Made by a program: the position numbers and the translations under genes. From assembly GCA_963841855.1 (NCBI GenBank), contig CAWJEJ010000005.1, positions 537,161 through 601,160 of the forward strand: DNA of 64,000 bases, read 5' to 3'. The notes beneath the pieces are model-generated. The model saw only the letters and a list, made by a program, of their open reading frames with translations. It did not search any database and was not told the DNA's origin. The DNA comes from CAXBBB01 sp963841855. GTDB taxonomy: Bacteria; Bacteroidota; Rhodothermia; Rhodothermales; BA12. Numbering within the stretch: the stretch's first letter is position 1; each line of letters opens with the position of its first letter. Shown piece by piece: positions 1 through 10,410 of the stretch.

Positions 1-12
1 ACCTGCTCTCCC

Positions 13-978
13 ATGCCCGACATCACCCTCGTCACAGGAGCCACCGGCATGGTCGGCTCGGCTCTGGTCCGCGCCCTCGTCGCCGACGGCCATCGCGTCC
101 GCATCCTCGTCCGCCCGTCCTCGCGACTCGATCTGTTGGGAGGGGCCGCCCTCTACGTCGACCGCGCAACGGGCGACATCACCGACGCGGAGAGCCTCGC
201 CCCGGCGATGCGAAGCGTTACGCACGTCTACCACTGCGCCGCGCTGGTCGACGATGGCCGCGACGTGTCGGCGATGCACAGGGTCAACGTCGAAGGCACA
301 CGCCACGTCTGCGACGCCGCGCTTCATGCAGGCGTGAGCAAACTCGTCCACGTGTCGAGCATCGCCGCGCTGGGGCGGACGGCGTCGGGCGGCCTGATCG
401 ACGAAACGCACCAGTGGTCGGACTCGCCGCTCAACTCCGACTACGCACGCTCCAAGTACGATGCCGAACTCGAGATTCACCGCGCCATCGCCGAGGGATT
501 GGACGCCTGCATGGTCAATCCGGCGATCATTTTTGGCGAGGGGCGGGCGGGCGAGAACACGATGCAACTCGTCGCCCGCGCCCGGAGGGGCAAGCTCGGA
601 CTGGCTCCGTCCGGATCGACCGCCGTCGTCGACGTGCTGGATGTGATTGAGGCGATGAGGGCAGCGATGGAACGGGGCACGACGGGAGCGCGCTACGTGC
701 TGGCGGGCGAGAATCTGTCGTGGAAGGATGTGTTCGGCGCGTTGTCGTCGGCTTCGGGCAAGCCATCGCCGCGCACCCTGCCCGCATGGGCTGTCCGCGC
801 TGCTGGCAAGGCCGGTAGCCTCGCCTCAGCGGTTGGCCTCAGCGTGCCACTCGACGACCAGCGCGCCCGCTACGTGACGGGCCAGTTCAGGTACGACAGC
901 ACGAAAGCGCGCGACGAGTTGGGCATTGCCTTTCGCCCGTTCGCCCAAACGGCTCAGCGGCTGGCCAGTGTGGCGTGA
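13..978 (+). CDS. NAD-dependent epimerase/dehydratase (extended SDR)
   Basis: A 321-residue protein of the extended short-chain dehydrogenase/reductase family, which binds NAD(P) and acts on nucleotide-sugars, sterols or dihydroflavonol-like substrates. The N-terminus has the Rossmann motif TGATGMVG (about residues 8-15). The active-site pair YARSK (Tyr and Lys four residues apart) lies near residue 143, following a VSSIAALG strand that supplies the usual Ser. Length is typical. The ATG follows a pyrimidine-rich leader with no Shine-Dalgarno sequence, as for most genes here. It converges on recA. The substrate cannot be read from the sequence. Confidence 0.88.
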   Translation: MPDITLVTGATGMVGSALVRALVADGHRVRILVRPSSRLDLLGGAALYVDRATGDITDAESLAPAMRSVTHVYHCAALVDDGRDVSAMHRVNVEGTRHVCDAALHAGVSKLVHVSSIAALGRTASGGLIDETHQWSDSPLNSDYARSKYDAELEIHRAIAEGLDACMVNPAIIFGEGRAGENTMQLVARARRGKLGLAPSGSTAVVDVLDVIEAMRAAMERGTTGARYVLAGENLSWKDVFGALSSASGKPSPRTLPAWAVRAAGKAGSLASAVGLSVPLDDQRARYVTGQFRYDSTKARDELGIAFRPFAQTAQRLASVA

Positions 979-1002
979 CGGCCCTTGCCGAATCGCCCTA
1001 CT

Positions 1003-1098
1003 CGTAGGGACGCAACTCGTCACGCCAGCCCAGACGCTACTCTCGGTTGCATCCAAGCATAGGGTGTGCCTCCGGTCGTGACGAATCTCGTCCCTACG
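1003..1098. repeat. Imperfect 22-bp inverted repeat between epimerase and recA
   Basis: The sequence at 1003-1024 (CGTAGGGACGCAACTCGTCA followed by CG) reappears as its reverse complement at 1077-1098 with about three mismatches. The two arms are separated by 52 bases. It sits between converging genes and could be a palindromic repeat element or an mRNA-end structure. No coding sequence is seen in it. Confidence 0.5.
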
Positions 1099-1136
1099 CA
1101 GGTTGGGAGTTGGGACGCGGGGCACGGGCCCAAACG

Positions 1137-1174
1137 CGCAGCGGCTCGCCTCCGGTTGGAAGCGAGCCGCTGCG
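1137..1174 (-). terminator. Probable recA terminator hairpin
   Basis: A perfect 13-bp stem (CGCAGCGGCTCGC at 1137-1149 against 1162-1174) with a 12-nt loop lies 30 bases past the recA stop. On the minus strand the stem is followed only by a short TTT, so termination may be weak. It also faces the convergent epimerase gene. Confidence 0.6.
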
Positions 1175-1203
1175 GACGTTGGCGCTAGATCAGCAGGGCG
1201 AGA

Positions 1204-2268
1204 TCAGGCCTCTTCGAGCATCTCGTCCATCTCTTCGACGTCCTCGTCCTCGCGCGCGTCCGGCATGGGCGTTCCGGCGAGGATCTGCTTGATCGCCGTC
1301 TTGATCTCGGCGCGAGCGTCTTCGTTCTCGGCGAGGAAGACCTTGACAGAGTCGCGGCCCTGGCCGATTTTCGTCTCGCCGTACGAGTACCACGAACCGG
1401 CCTTGGTGATGATCTCGTGCTCGACGCCCAAGTCGATCAGTTCTCCCGCCGACGAGATACCCTCGCCGTAGATGATGTCGAACTCGACCTGCTTGAACGG
1501 CGGTGCGATCTTGTTCTTGACGACCTTGACGCGCGTCCGGTTGCCCGTCACGTCCGTCCCGTCCTTGATCGCGCCGATGCGACGGATGTCCATGCGGACC
1601 GACGAGTAGAACTTGAGCGCGCGGCCGCCCGTCGTGACTTCGGGGCTGCCGTAGACGACGCCGATCTTCTCGCGGATCTGGTTGATGAACACGAGCGCCG
1701 TCTTGGTGCGGTTGAGCGTGCCGGTCAGCTTACGCAGCGCCTGGCTCATCAGGCGGGCCTGCAAGCCGACGTGGCTGGCGCCCATGTCGCCTTCGATTTC
1801 GGCCTTGGGCACCAGAGCGGCGACCGAGTCGATCACGATGATGTCGAGCGCGCCGCTTCGAACAAGCGTTTCGCAGATCATGAGGGCCTGCTCACCCGTG
1901 TCGGGCTGCGAGACGAGCAGGTCACCGATGTTGACGCCCAGCTTTTCGGCGTAGGTCGAGTCGAACGCGTGCTCGGCGTCGATGAACGCGGCCGTTCCAC
2001 CTTCGCGCTGCGCCTCGGCGATGATGTGGGTGGCGAGCGTCGTCTTGCCCGACGATTCGGGGCCGTAGATCTCGGTCACGCGTCCGCGCGGCACGCCACC
2101 GGCGCCCAGTGCGGAGTCGAGCAGGAGCGAACCGGTCGAGATGGTCTCGACGGACATCGGGCGCGCCTCGCCCAGTCGCATGATTGAGCCTTTGCCGTGG
2201 GCCTTTTCGATCTGCTTGAGCGCTACGTCGAGCGCTTTGAGTTTGGCGGCGGATTCTTTGTCGGACAT
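1204..2268 (-). CDS. recA: Recombinase RecA
   Basis: A 354-residue RecA, the ATP-dependent strand-exchange protein that also triggers LexA-type self-cleavage in the SOS response. The Walker A motif GPESSGKT is at residues 69-76, followed by the FIDAEHAFD segment, the Walker B-type IIVIDSVAALVP strand and the FINQIREKIG and GGRALKFYSS segments. The C-terminus is the usual acidic tail (DEDVEEMDEMLEEA). Length and domain order are normal. cinA lies upstream in the same direction, an arrangement known from many bacteria. The gap upstream (about 370 bp) is unusually AT-rich for the window and probably holds its own promoter. Confidence 0.98.
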   Translation of the reverse strand: MSDKESAAKLKALDVALKQIEKAHGKGSIMRLGEARPMSVETISTGSLLLDSALGAGGVPRGRVTEIYGPESSGKTTLATHIIAEAQREGGTAAFIDAEHAFDSTYAEKLGVNIGDLLVSQPDTGEQALMICETLVRSGALDIIVIDSVAALVPKAEIEGDMGASHVGLQARLMSQALRKLTGTLNRTKTALVFINQIREKIGVVYGSPEVTTGGRALKFYSSVRMDIRRIGAIKDGTDVTGNRTRVKVVKNKIAPPFKQVEFDIIYGEGISSAGELIDLGVEHEIITKAGSWYSYGETKIGQGRDSVKVFLAENEDARAEIKTAIKQILAGTPMPDAREDEDVEEMDEMLEEA

Positions 2269-2634
2269 GATTCCGTGAGTTGAGTATGAGTGAGTCGCCT
2301 GAATTGGCGGGCGGCGGAGGCCCGCCGGGTGAGTGTGATCGAGGATACCGAGACGCAGCGTCAGCCTTGTGTCATAGCCTGAACTCCTTTTCAGCGAATG
2401 ACTTGGGAGAAACGGTTTTTGTCTCGATTTCCCTACAATCTTTTAGACACAGGTCATTTCCGAATATACCCTCACTCATGAAAAAAGTCCCTTCGCGCAC
2501 TAACCGATCCGCCTCTAATTGGCTCAAAAGGGTCGTAAAGGGGAAGCAACGCATTTCCGCACAGCCCGCGATCGCTCTATGGCAAACTTCCTCAGCAGTC
2601 GGCACCATTCTACATAGAATGTTCTGGCATCATA
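2269..2634 (-). promoter_or_regulatory. AT-rich recA leader and promoter region
   Basis: This 366-bp gap between cinA and recA is clearly lower in GC than its neighbours. It contains a palindrome ATTCTA-CA-TAGAAT at 2607-2620 and a GC-rich hairpin GGCGGGC/GCCCGCC at 2306-2326 just upstream of recA. A 78-codon reading frame on the minus strand (2372-2608) has no recognisable product and is probably chance. No standard LexA box could be identified with confidence, so SOS control is only a possibility. Confidence 0.4.
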
Positions 2635-3894
2635 TCACGGAAACGATTCGTGCCCGCCCGTGAGGACGCGCCATGCCATGTAGAGCGCGTAGGTGGCACT
2701 CAGATCCTTGTTCGTGCGCCGGTCGTCAGTGAATTGGAAGCGGCGAGCGAAACTGCGCTCGGCGTCCGCATAGCCGATGTAGACCAAGCCGACGGGCTTG
2801 TCGTCCGTTCCGCCATCCGGTCCCGCGATGCCGGTCGTCGACAGGCCGATGTCACTCGACAACTGATTACGTGCTCCGATGGCCATCGCGGCGGCGACTT
2901 CTGCGCTGACGGCTCCCGCATTGCCCAGCGACGATTCGGGCACGCCGAGCAGATCGCGCTTGATGTAGTTGCCGTAAGCGACCATTCCGCCGTTGAAGTA
3001 GCGCGACGATCCGGGCGCGTTGGTGATGCGATCAGCCAAGTGCCCACCGGTACAGCTTTCGGCCGTCGCGACCGACAGGCCGCGAAGCGCCAGCTGCTCT
3101 CCCAAAACGGCTTCGAGCGATTCTTCGTCGGCGCCGTAGATGAAACGAGACGCCCGCATGCGCAGGTACTTTTCGAAGCCGTCCAGCCTTGCATCGGCCT
3201 CCTTCCCCAGGGCCGTGATGCGCAGCCGAACGCCGCCCGTCGATGGCAGGAAGGCGAGGCGGAGGCCGCCGGTGAGCCAGCTGCTCAGGTCGCCCAGCTG
3301 CTGCGACAGGTGCGTCTCGCCGATGCCCGCCGTCATCAGCGTGCGGTGCCGGATGGTGCGCAGACCGCGCTGCTGAGCCAGTCGGGGCATCACGTGTGCG
3401 TCGGTCAGGTTGCGCATCTCGCGCGGGACACCGGGCATCAGCACCAGCACCTTGTCGGCCCCGCCGCGTCGGAACGCGTGCCACAGTCCGGGCGCTGTGC
3501 CCCAGTGGTTGACGAGGACTTCGAAGCCCTCGGGCACGAGCGCCTGGAGCCGGTTCTGCGGCGGCATCGAGCGTCCTCTGCTGCTGAAGCGCTGCTCGAT
3601 CTGCCTGCGCACGTTGGCATCCTCGACAAGTTCGACGCCGAAGTGCCGCGCCACGGCCGAGCGCGTCAGGTCGTCGTGCGTGGCGCCTAGGCCGCCCGTC
3701 ACGATGACCAGATCGGCCAGCCCAAACGCCGTGTCGAGTTCCATCGCGATCAGGTCGGGATCGTCGCCCAGCGCCACGTGGCGGCTCACGTCGATGCCCG
3801 CCAGCGTCAGCCGCTCGCCGAGCCACGCCGCGTTACCGTTGACGACCTGTCCGATGAGTAGTTCGTCTCCGATAGCGAGGATTTCGGCGGTCAT
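2635..3894 (-). CDS. cinA: CinA family protein with C-terminal NMN deamidase domain
   Basis: A 419-residue CinA/CinA-like protein. The N-terminal molybdopterin-binding-like domain (MTAEILAIGDELLIG, then VTGGLGATHDDLT) is linked to nucleotide pyrophosphatase activity in the family. The C-terminal PncC domain (AESCTGGHLADRIT, then TGIAGPDGGTDDKPVG) is a nicotinamide-nucleotide amidohydrolase that recycles NMN in the pyridine-nucleotide cycle. The reading frame is open 66 codons further upstream, but the conserved family start MTAEILAIGDEL fixes the start at 3894; the upstream codons are low-complexity Arg/Ala sequence. It precedes recA, a conserved linkage. Confidence 0.94.
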   Translation of the reverse strand: MTAEILAIGDELLIGQVVNGNAAWLGERLTLAGIDVSRHVALGDDPDLIAMELDTAFGLADLVIVTGGLGATHDDLTRSAVARHFGVELVEDANVRRQIEQRFSSRGRSMPPQNRLQALVPEGFEVLVNHWGTAPGLWHAFRRGGADKVLVLMPGVPREMRNLTDAHVMPRLAQQRGLRTIRHRTLMTAGIGETHLSQQLGDLSSWLTGGLRLAFLPSTGGVRLRITALGKEADARLDGFEKYLRMRASRFIYGADEESLEAVLGEQLALRGLSVATAESCTGGHLADRITNAPGSSRYFNGGMVAYGNYIKRDLLGVPESSLGNAGAVSAEVAAAMAIGARNQLSSDIGLSTTGIAGPDGGTDDKPVGLVYIGYADAERSFARRFQFTDDRRTNKDLSATYALYMAWRVLTGGHESFP

Positions 3895-3953
3895 GGGCGC
3901 GGCAGTTGGTGGACCGGCGCTACGCCTGCGCGGCGCGGCGTGTTCGGAGCCCG

Positions 3954-4838
3954 CTACAGACGCTCGACAGTGTAGCCCAGCGCGCGCAGCATCGCCACGA
4001 CGCTCTCGTCTCCGATCAAGTGTCCGGCGCCGACGACGACCAGCGCGTCCTCGCCTTCGCGCTCCAACAGCGACTGGATCTGCGGCACCCACGCGCGATT
4101 CCGGTCGACCAATAGAGCCGAGTGGAGCGCTGGTGTCTGGTCCATCTCCTCATTCATCATATCGGCCAGCGCGTCGTCCTCTCCCCTGCTCCACAGATCG
4201 ACCATTTGCGCGAGGAAGACGCTCACCGACCCCGCTCCCTCGTCGACGCCCGCCATCAGCATCGCCACCTGATCGTCGATCGGCAACTCGTCGAACAGGC
4301 GCATCTGCTGTTCGGCCGTCTCGAACGCGACGCGTTCCTTATCGTCGGCCTTGGCGCGTCCGAAGAAGTGCGCGTCGACGCCCTCGCCCGTCATCCCGGC
4401 CTGCTGCATCGCCATCACGCTCGCCGTCATCGACGCCAGCCACGGCTCGAACGCATCCAGCGCGCCCTGCGGCAAACCGGCGCTGATGGCGAACGCGTCG
4501 AAGTCGGCCTTCTGCTCAGCCGTCAGCACTTGGGCGATCGAAGCGTCGCCCATTCCCAGTTGCATCAGCTCCATGGCACTGGCTTGGGCGGCGTCCAGAT
4601 CGAGTTCGAACGCCAGCACATCGGCGTCGGCATACGCGGCTTCGACCAACGACGGCAGCGGCAGCGCTCCGGGAGGCAGCAGGTGGACCGAGCCCAGCAG
4701 ATAGACCTTGCTATCGGCGTCCGACATCACGAACAGCGGGGGGCGACGATCATCGGGCGCCTGGTCCTGCGCACGTGCCGCGATGGGCGCGAGGAGTAGA
4801 AGGGCTAGGAGGAAACGGATGGGCATCGTGAGGGGCAT
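3954..4838 (-). CDS. TraB/GumN family protein, secreted or lipid-anchored
   Basis: About 294 residues. A signal peptide (MPIRFLLALLLLAP, cleavage near AARAQ) is followed by the TraB/GumN core: YLLGSVHLLPPG near the N-terminus, conserved acidic residues, and a C-terminal VVVGAGHLIGDESVV segment. The fold is shared with TIKI-type metalloproteases, but activity is mostly unproven in bacteria. The frame is open to 4988; a start at 4838, or at 4826 directly before the signal peptide, is preferred because the upstream residues are Arg-rich and would spoil the signal peptide. It lies upstream of cinA in the same direction with a 59-bp gap. Confidence 0.82.
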   Translation of the reverse strand: MPLTMPIRFLLALLLLAPIAARAQDQAPDDRRPPLFVMSDADSKVYLLGSVHLLPPGALPLPSLVEAAYADADVLAFELDLDAAQASAMELMQLGMGDASIAQVLTAEQKADFDAFAISAGLPQGALDAFEPWLASMTASVMAMQQAGMTGEGVDAHFFGRAKADDKERVAFETAEQQMRLFDELPIDDQVAMLMAGVDEGAGSVSVFLAQMVDLWSRGEDDALADMMNEEMDQTPALHSALLVDRNRAWVPQIQSLLEREGEDALVVVGAGHLIGDESVVAMLRALGYTVERL

Positions 4839-5066
4839 TGAGAGAATGAGGTTCACGCGAACTGCTCGGCGACGTACGCGACGGACTTCCAGAACGTCTG
4901 AAAGCTGTCGGATCGGCTGCGGGTAGGGTCGAAGTGTCGTCCGATGGATCGGGAGCCGGAGACCTTTTCGTAGGCGGGCACTAGTCACTCCAACGCCGCA
5001 TTGACGATGAAAGAGGGTTGGAGGTTCGAGAAGGAGCGTCGTGCTATCGCTTCGAAGGCTGTCGGT

Positions 5067-5696
5067 TCAGACTTTCACCGCCAGCCCGTCCCGGAAGCTG
5101 CGGACGGCTTCGGCTCCAGCTTGGTCGAGCGTATCGGCAGCTAGGGCGCGCGTGAGCAGAGCGTCGACGGTCGTCAGGGTGAAGAGCGGGAGCGCGGCCC
5201 TATCGAAGCGTTCGTGGGCGCCGGGAATGACGTACGAGAAGATGGCGGCTAGGCCGATTACATCGGCGCCGGCGCTGCGCAGGGAGTTCGAGGCCGCGAT
5301 GGACGAGCCGCCGGTCGAGATCAGGTCTTCGATGAGCACGACGCGCTGCCCGGCCTTGATGACGCCTTCGATCCGGTTGCCCTTGCCGTGCTCCTTGGCG
5401 CTGCTCCGGACGTATACCATCGGCAGCCCAAGCAAGTCCGAGAGCCATGCGGCGTGCGGGATGCCAGCCGTCGCAGTTCCCGCGATCACGTCCGGCTTCC
5501 AGCCTCGACTCTCCATCCGCTCGGCAAAGCCGTCGCGAATACGCGTGCGCACGGCCGGGTGCGCCATCGTCAGCCTGTTGTCGCAATAGATCGGCGATTG
5601 GATGCCGCTCGCCCACGTGAACGGATCGTCGGGGCGGAGCACGACCGCGCCGATGCGGAGCAGGTCGTCGGCGATGGTGGCGGCCAGCTTAGGCAT
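5067..5696 (-). CDS. pyrE: Orotate phosphoribosyltransferase
   Basis: A 209-residue PyrE, which joins orotate and PRPP to give OMP in de novo pyrimidine synthesis. The N-terminus YCDNRLTMAHPAVR and the PRPP-binding loop VVLIEDLISTGGSSI are clear. The catalytic-loop basic residues follow VRSSAKEHGKGNRIEG. The start at 5696 (MPKLAATIADDLL) overlaps the end of pgsA by 8 bases, suggesting translational coupling. Length is normal. Confidence 0.96.
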   Translation of the reverse strand: MPKLAATIADDLLRIGAVVLRPDDPFTWASGIQSPIYCDNRLTMAHPAVRTRIRDGFAERMESRGWKPDVIAGTATAGIPHAAWLSDLLGLPMVYVRSSAKEHGKGNRIEGVIKAGQRVVLIEDLISTGGSSIAASNSLRSAGADVIGLAAIFSYVIPGAHERFDRAALPLFTLTTVDALLTRALAADTLDQAGAEAVRSFRDGLAVKV

Positions 5697-6303
5697 GAGG
5701 GACGGACGGAGAGCGAGGTACGTAGAGCCAGCCCGTCCACAGCGTGACGGCGACGACGGCAATCAGCAGCAGGAGCGGGACAGGAGTGGAGAACAGAGCG
5801 GCGTCGGCGAGATCGGCCATCCAGCCCGTCCAGGTGCGCACCCACAGGAAGACGAGCATCGCGATCAGGTAGGTCAGTTGAAACGCTGTCTTCCACTTGG
5901 CGGCGTTGCTCGTCTGGATGTGCCGCCCGGTCGCCTCGGCCCAACTCCGAAGCGCGGTCACGCCGACGTCGCGCAGCGCAATCAGCGCGACGCACCACCA
6001 GGGCACGGTCGACGGATAGAGCCACGACAACACGACGAACGTGCCCAAAACGAGGACTTTGTCAGCCAGCGGATCGAGGAACGCGCCCAATCTGCTGCCG
6101 AATCCGTAGCGGCGGGCGAGGTAGCCGTCCCACCAGTCCGAGATCGCGGCGACGACGAACGTGGTGAACGCGATGTTGGCCCACCAGAACTCGGCTAGGC
6201 TGAACCGGCCCAAATCGGTGACCTCGCCCTTCCACGCAGCCCAGAAGACGAGCGGCGTCACGACGACGCGCAGGATCGTCAGGACGTTGGGAAGATGGCG
6301 CAT
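5689..6303 (-). CDS. pgsA: CDP-diacylglycerol-glycerol-3-phosphate 3-phosphatidyltransferase
   Basis: A 204-residue integral membrane enzyme of the CDP-alcohol phosphatidyltransferase family, which makes phosphatidylglycerol phosphate. The family signature D-x2-DG-x2-AR-x8-G-x3-D-x3-D is complete, from SDWWDGYLARR to LGAFLDPLADK. About five hydrophobic membrane segments follow. The N-terminus MRHLPNVLTILRVVVTPLVF is the usual family start, so 6303 is preferred over the longer frame. It overlaps pyrE by 8 bases. Confidence 0.93.
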   Translation of the reverse strand: MRHLPNVLTILRVVVTPLVFWAAWKGEVTDLGRFSLAEFWWANIAFTTFVVAAISDWWDGYLARRYGFGSRLGAFLDPLADKVLVLGTFVVLSWLYPSTVPWWCVALIALRDVGVTALRSWAEATGRHIQTSNAAKWKTAFQLTYLIAMLVFLWVRTWTGWMADLADAALFSTPVPLLLLIAVVAVTLWTGWLYVPRSPSVPHA

Positions 6304-6528
6304 GAAGGGGGCGTCGGTAGGAGCGCGCAAAATAGGTAGGAGCGGCAGCGCGTGCGTGGCGCGTGTGCGAATCGCGCTGCCGGATGGCGCGTGCTCTGCC
6401 ATGTTGACACGAAGTCAGGCATCGGCACCGCCTTTGCTAAATGGGAGTGCAGAACCGCGGGCCGAGTTAACACGCTCAGCGCCCACGCCGATTAGCTAAG
6501 ACACTCTCTACCCAACCACTCTCCCCTC
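6304..6528. promoter_or_regulatory. Divergent pgsA/dnaK promoter region
   Basis: A 225-bp gap between diverging genes. A TTGACA hexamer at 6404-6409 and a TTAACA at 6467-6472 with TTAGCTA-type sequence near 6492-6498 are possible dnaK promoter elements, but neither pair matches a consensus well. No CIRCE-type inverted repeat is seen. The dnaK start is preceded by a pyrimidine run (CTCTCCCCTC), not by a ribosome-binding site. Confidence 0.35.
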
Positions 6529-8460
<1,932 letters not shown>

Positions 8461-8483
8461 ATCCGACTCGCTCCGGCGACTAC

Positions 8484-8519
8484 AAACCTGTCAGGTCTTG
8501 GAGACCTGACAGGTTTTTT
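8484..8519 (+). terminator. Strong intrinsic terminator after dnaK
   Basis: A perfect 15-bp stem (AAACCTGTCAGGTCT at 8484-8498 against 8502-8516) with a 3-nt TGG loop, ending in six Ts at 8514-8519. It begins 24 bases after the dnaK stop. The palindrome also places As before the stem, so it may work in both directions. Confidence 0.92.
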
Positions 8520-8553
8520 CGTTTGTTGCCTATCGCACAACCCACAACAAACG

Positions 8554-9063
8554 ATGCCCGATACCCTCCGCGTCACCCTCGACGACACCGCGCACGACCT
8601 CACGCGCGACGGCGATACGCTTACGCTCAACGACGCCGACCTCACGCCCACGCTCACGCCTGCCGGGACGGATCACTACGTGCTGACGGTCGGCCATGCG
8701 CGGCATGAGGTCACGGTCGAGGCGCGCGACGGCGACGTGTTGACGCTGCGCGTAGACGGGCACCGGTTCCATGCGCGCGTCCAGGATGCGCGGAGCCTGA
8801 TGCTCGAAGATTTGGGCGTCGGCGGCACATCGGGGGCAGCGGAGCGCGAGGTGGTAGCGCCGATGCCGGGACTGGTGCGGGCGCTTTTGGTGGCCGAAGG
8901 CGATGCCGTCGAAGCGGGCCAGGGGTTGGTGATTCTGGAGGCGATGAAGATGGAGAACGAGCTCAAAGCGGCGTCGGCCGGAACGGTAGCGCGCATAGTA
9001 GTCACCGAGGGTGATGCGGTCGCTAAAGGCGCGACGCTGATCGAGATCGAGCCCGCAGCGTGA
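8554..9063 (+). CDS. Biotin/lipoyl attachment protein (BCCP-like subunit)
   Basis: A 169-residue acyl-CoA carboxylase carrier subunit. The C-terminal 75 residues form a biotinyl domain: VVAPMPGLVRALLVAEGD, then the biotinylation motif EAMKM with its target Lys, then ending IEIEPAA. The N-terminal half is a beta-rich domain often found in carrier proteins paired with propionyl- or acetyl-CoA carboxylases. No carboxylase subunit lies next to it, so the partner enzyme must be elsewhere. The ATG has no ribosome-binding site. Confidence 0.87.
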   Translation: MPDTLRVTLDDTAHDLTRDGDTLTLNDADLTPTLTPAGTDHYVLTVGHARHEVTVEARDGDVLTLRVDGHRFHARVQDARSLMLEDLGVGGTSGAAEREVVAPMPGLVRALLVAEGDAVEAGQGLVILEAMKMENELKAASAGTVARIVVTEGDAVAKGATLIEIEPAA

Positions 9064-9117
9064 CGTACCGGTGAGCACGCGGCGTACGTTGAAGGCTCTC
9101 CTCCACCTTACTCCGAC

Positions 9118-10410
9118 ATGTACCGAATCGCTTTTGCCGCGCTTGCACTGCTGACACTCGCTCCGGCCGCTCAGGCACAACGGGCCGATTGGCTAGCCCA
9201 AGCCAAGGCCGACGTCGACTCGCTGACGAGCGATGCGTTTTCGGGTCGCGGGTATGCGGACGACGGAGCGGCGCGCGCGGCGGCATTCGTCGCACGGCGC
9301 ATGACGGCGATCGGTTTGGAGCCGATGACTGACGCGTTCGCCCAGCCGTTTCGCTTCGACACCGACCTCGTCGACGGCGCGCTGCTGATCGTTTCGGGCG
9401 ACACGCTGCGCATGGGAGTCGAAGCGCTGCCCTACGCCGGGTCGGCGGCGGCGGACGTGTTGGGCGCGCTGGTCGACGTGGGCGATGGAACTGGAGGGCT
9501 CGTCGATCCGCGTAAGACGCGGGCGCTGGTGTCGGGCAAAATCGCTGTCGTCACGTCGGACGTTGCCGAGTCGATGCGCGAGATGCTCCCTCCCGCCGTG
9601 ACGATTCCCGGGGCTCGGGCGAGCGTTCTGGCACGCTCGGGCGCTACCGCTGTCGTCCTGCTCGTCGATGACCTGACGTATGGACCGGCCGCGTTCGATC
9701 TGCCAATCCCGATGTTGGTGGTCAAGCGATCGTCGTGGCCTCAAGGAGCCGAGCGGGCGCGCGTCGTCGTCCGCTCGCGCTCGAACGCGGACGTGAGCGC
9801 GGCTAACGTCGTCGGTCGCGTGGCGGGAAGCGGCGAAGGGGCGCCGCTGCTGATTCTGGCGCATTACGATCACCTGGGATCGTTCGCCGACCTGTCGGAT
9901 TCATCGCGCGTCGTTTTTCGCGGCGCCAACGACAACGCGAGCGGAACGGCGCTGCTGCTCGCCCTGGCGCAGACAATCGCTGACGATCCGCTCGGGCGTG
10001 ACGTGCTCTTCGCTGCCGTCGGAGGCGAGGAGCAAGGGCTCAAAGGCGCTGGCGTGCTCCACGATGCGCTCAAGAGCACGCCGCTCGCCGCCGTCCTCAA
10101 CTTCGACATGGTCGCATCGGGCGAGAACGGCCTGCTCGCGTTCGGAGGATCCGACTTCCCCGACCTGTTGGCCCGCGCCCAATCGCTTGCCGACAGCCTC
10201 GACATCGGTCCAATCGTGCCACGCTCCAACAGGGCTAACTCGGACCACTATCCATTTCTCGAATCGGGGACGCCCGGCCTCTACCTGCTTACGTCGGGCG
10301 GGACGCAGCCCTATCACAGCATCGGCGATGTGCCCGAAACGCTCGAATGGGACGACTTCTCGTCGGTCTACCGCTTAGCGCTCGCCCTGCTGCGCGATCT
10401 GGCCGAGTAG
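9118..10410 (+). CDS. Secreted M28 family metallopeptidase
   Basis: A 430-residue exported aminopeptidase. The signal peptide MYRIAFAALALLTLAP ends near AQAQ. A protease-associated (PA) insert spans roughly residues 100-230. The M28 metal ligands are all visible: AHYDHLG (His, Asp), GANDNASG (bridging Asp), GGEEQGLKG (catalytic and metal Glu), NFDMVAS (Asp) and SDHYPFLE (His). It removes N-terminal residues from peptides in the periplasm or outside the cell. Its stop codon abuts that of engB on the other strand in the palindrome TAGCTA (10408-10413). Confidence 0.92.
   Translation: MYRIAFAALALLTLAPAAQAQRADWLAQAKADVDSLTSDAFSGRGYADDGAARAAAFVARRMTAIGLEPMTDAFAQPFRFDTDLVDGALLIVSGDTLRMGVEALPYAGSAAADVLGALVDVGDGTGGLVDPRKTRALVSGKIAVVTSDVAESMREMLPPAVTIPGARASVLARSGATAVVLLVDDLTYGPAAFDLPIPMLVVKRSSWPQGAERARVVVRSRSNADVSAANVVGRVAGSGEGAPLLILAHYDHLGSFADLSDSSRVVFRGANDNASGTALLLALAQTIADDPLGRDVLFAAVGGEEQGLKGAGVLHDALKSTPLAAVLNFDMVASGENGLLAFGGSDFPDLLARAQSLADSLDIGPIVPRSNRANSDHYPFLESGTPGLYLLTSGGTQPYHSIGDVPETLEWDDFSSVYRLALALLRDLAE

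Noticed and set aside
1204..1471. Plus-strand frames over recA and other housekeeping genes
   Set aside because: They mirror the codon pattern of the genes on the other strand in GC-rich DNA.
2372..2608. 78-codon minus-strand frame upstream of recA
   Set aside because: No family, unusual composition for the window and lies in an AT-rich control region; more likely chance.
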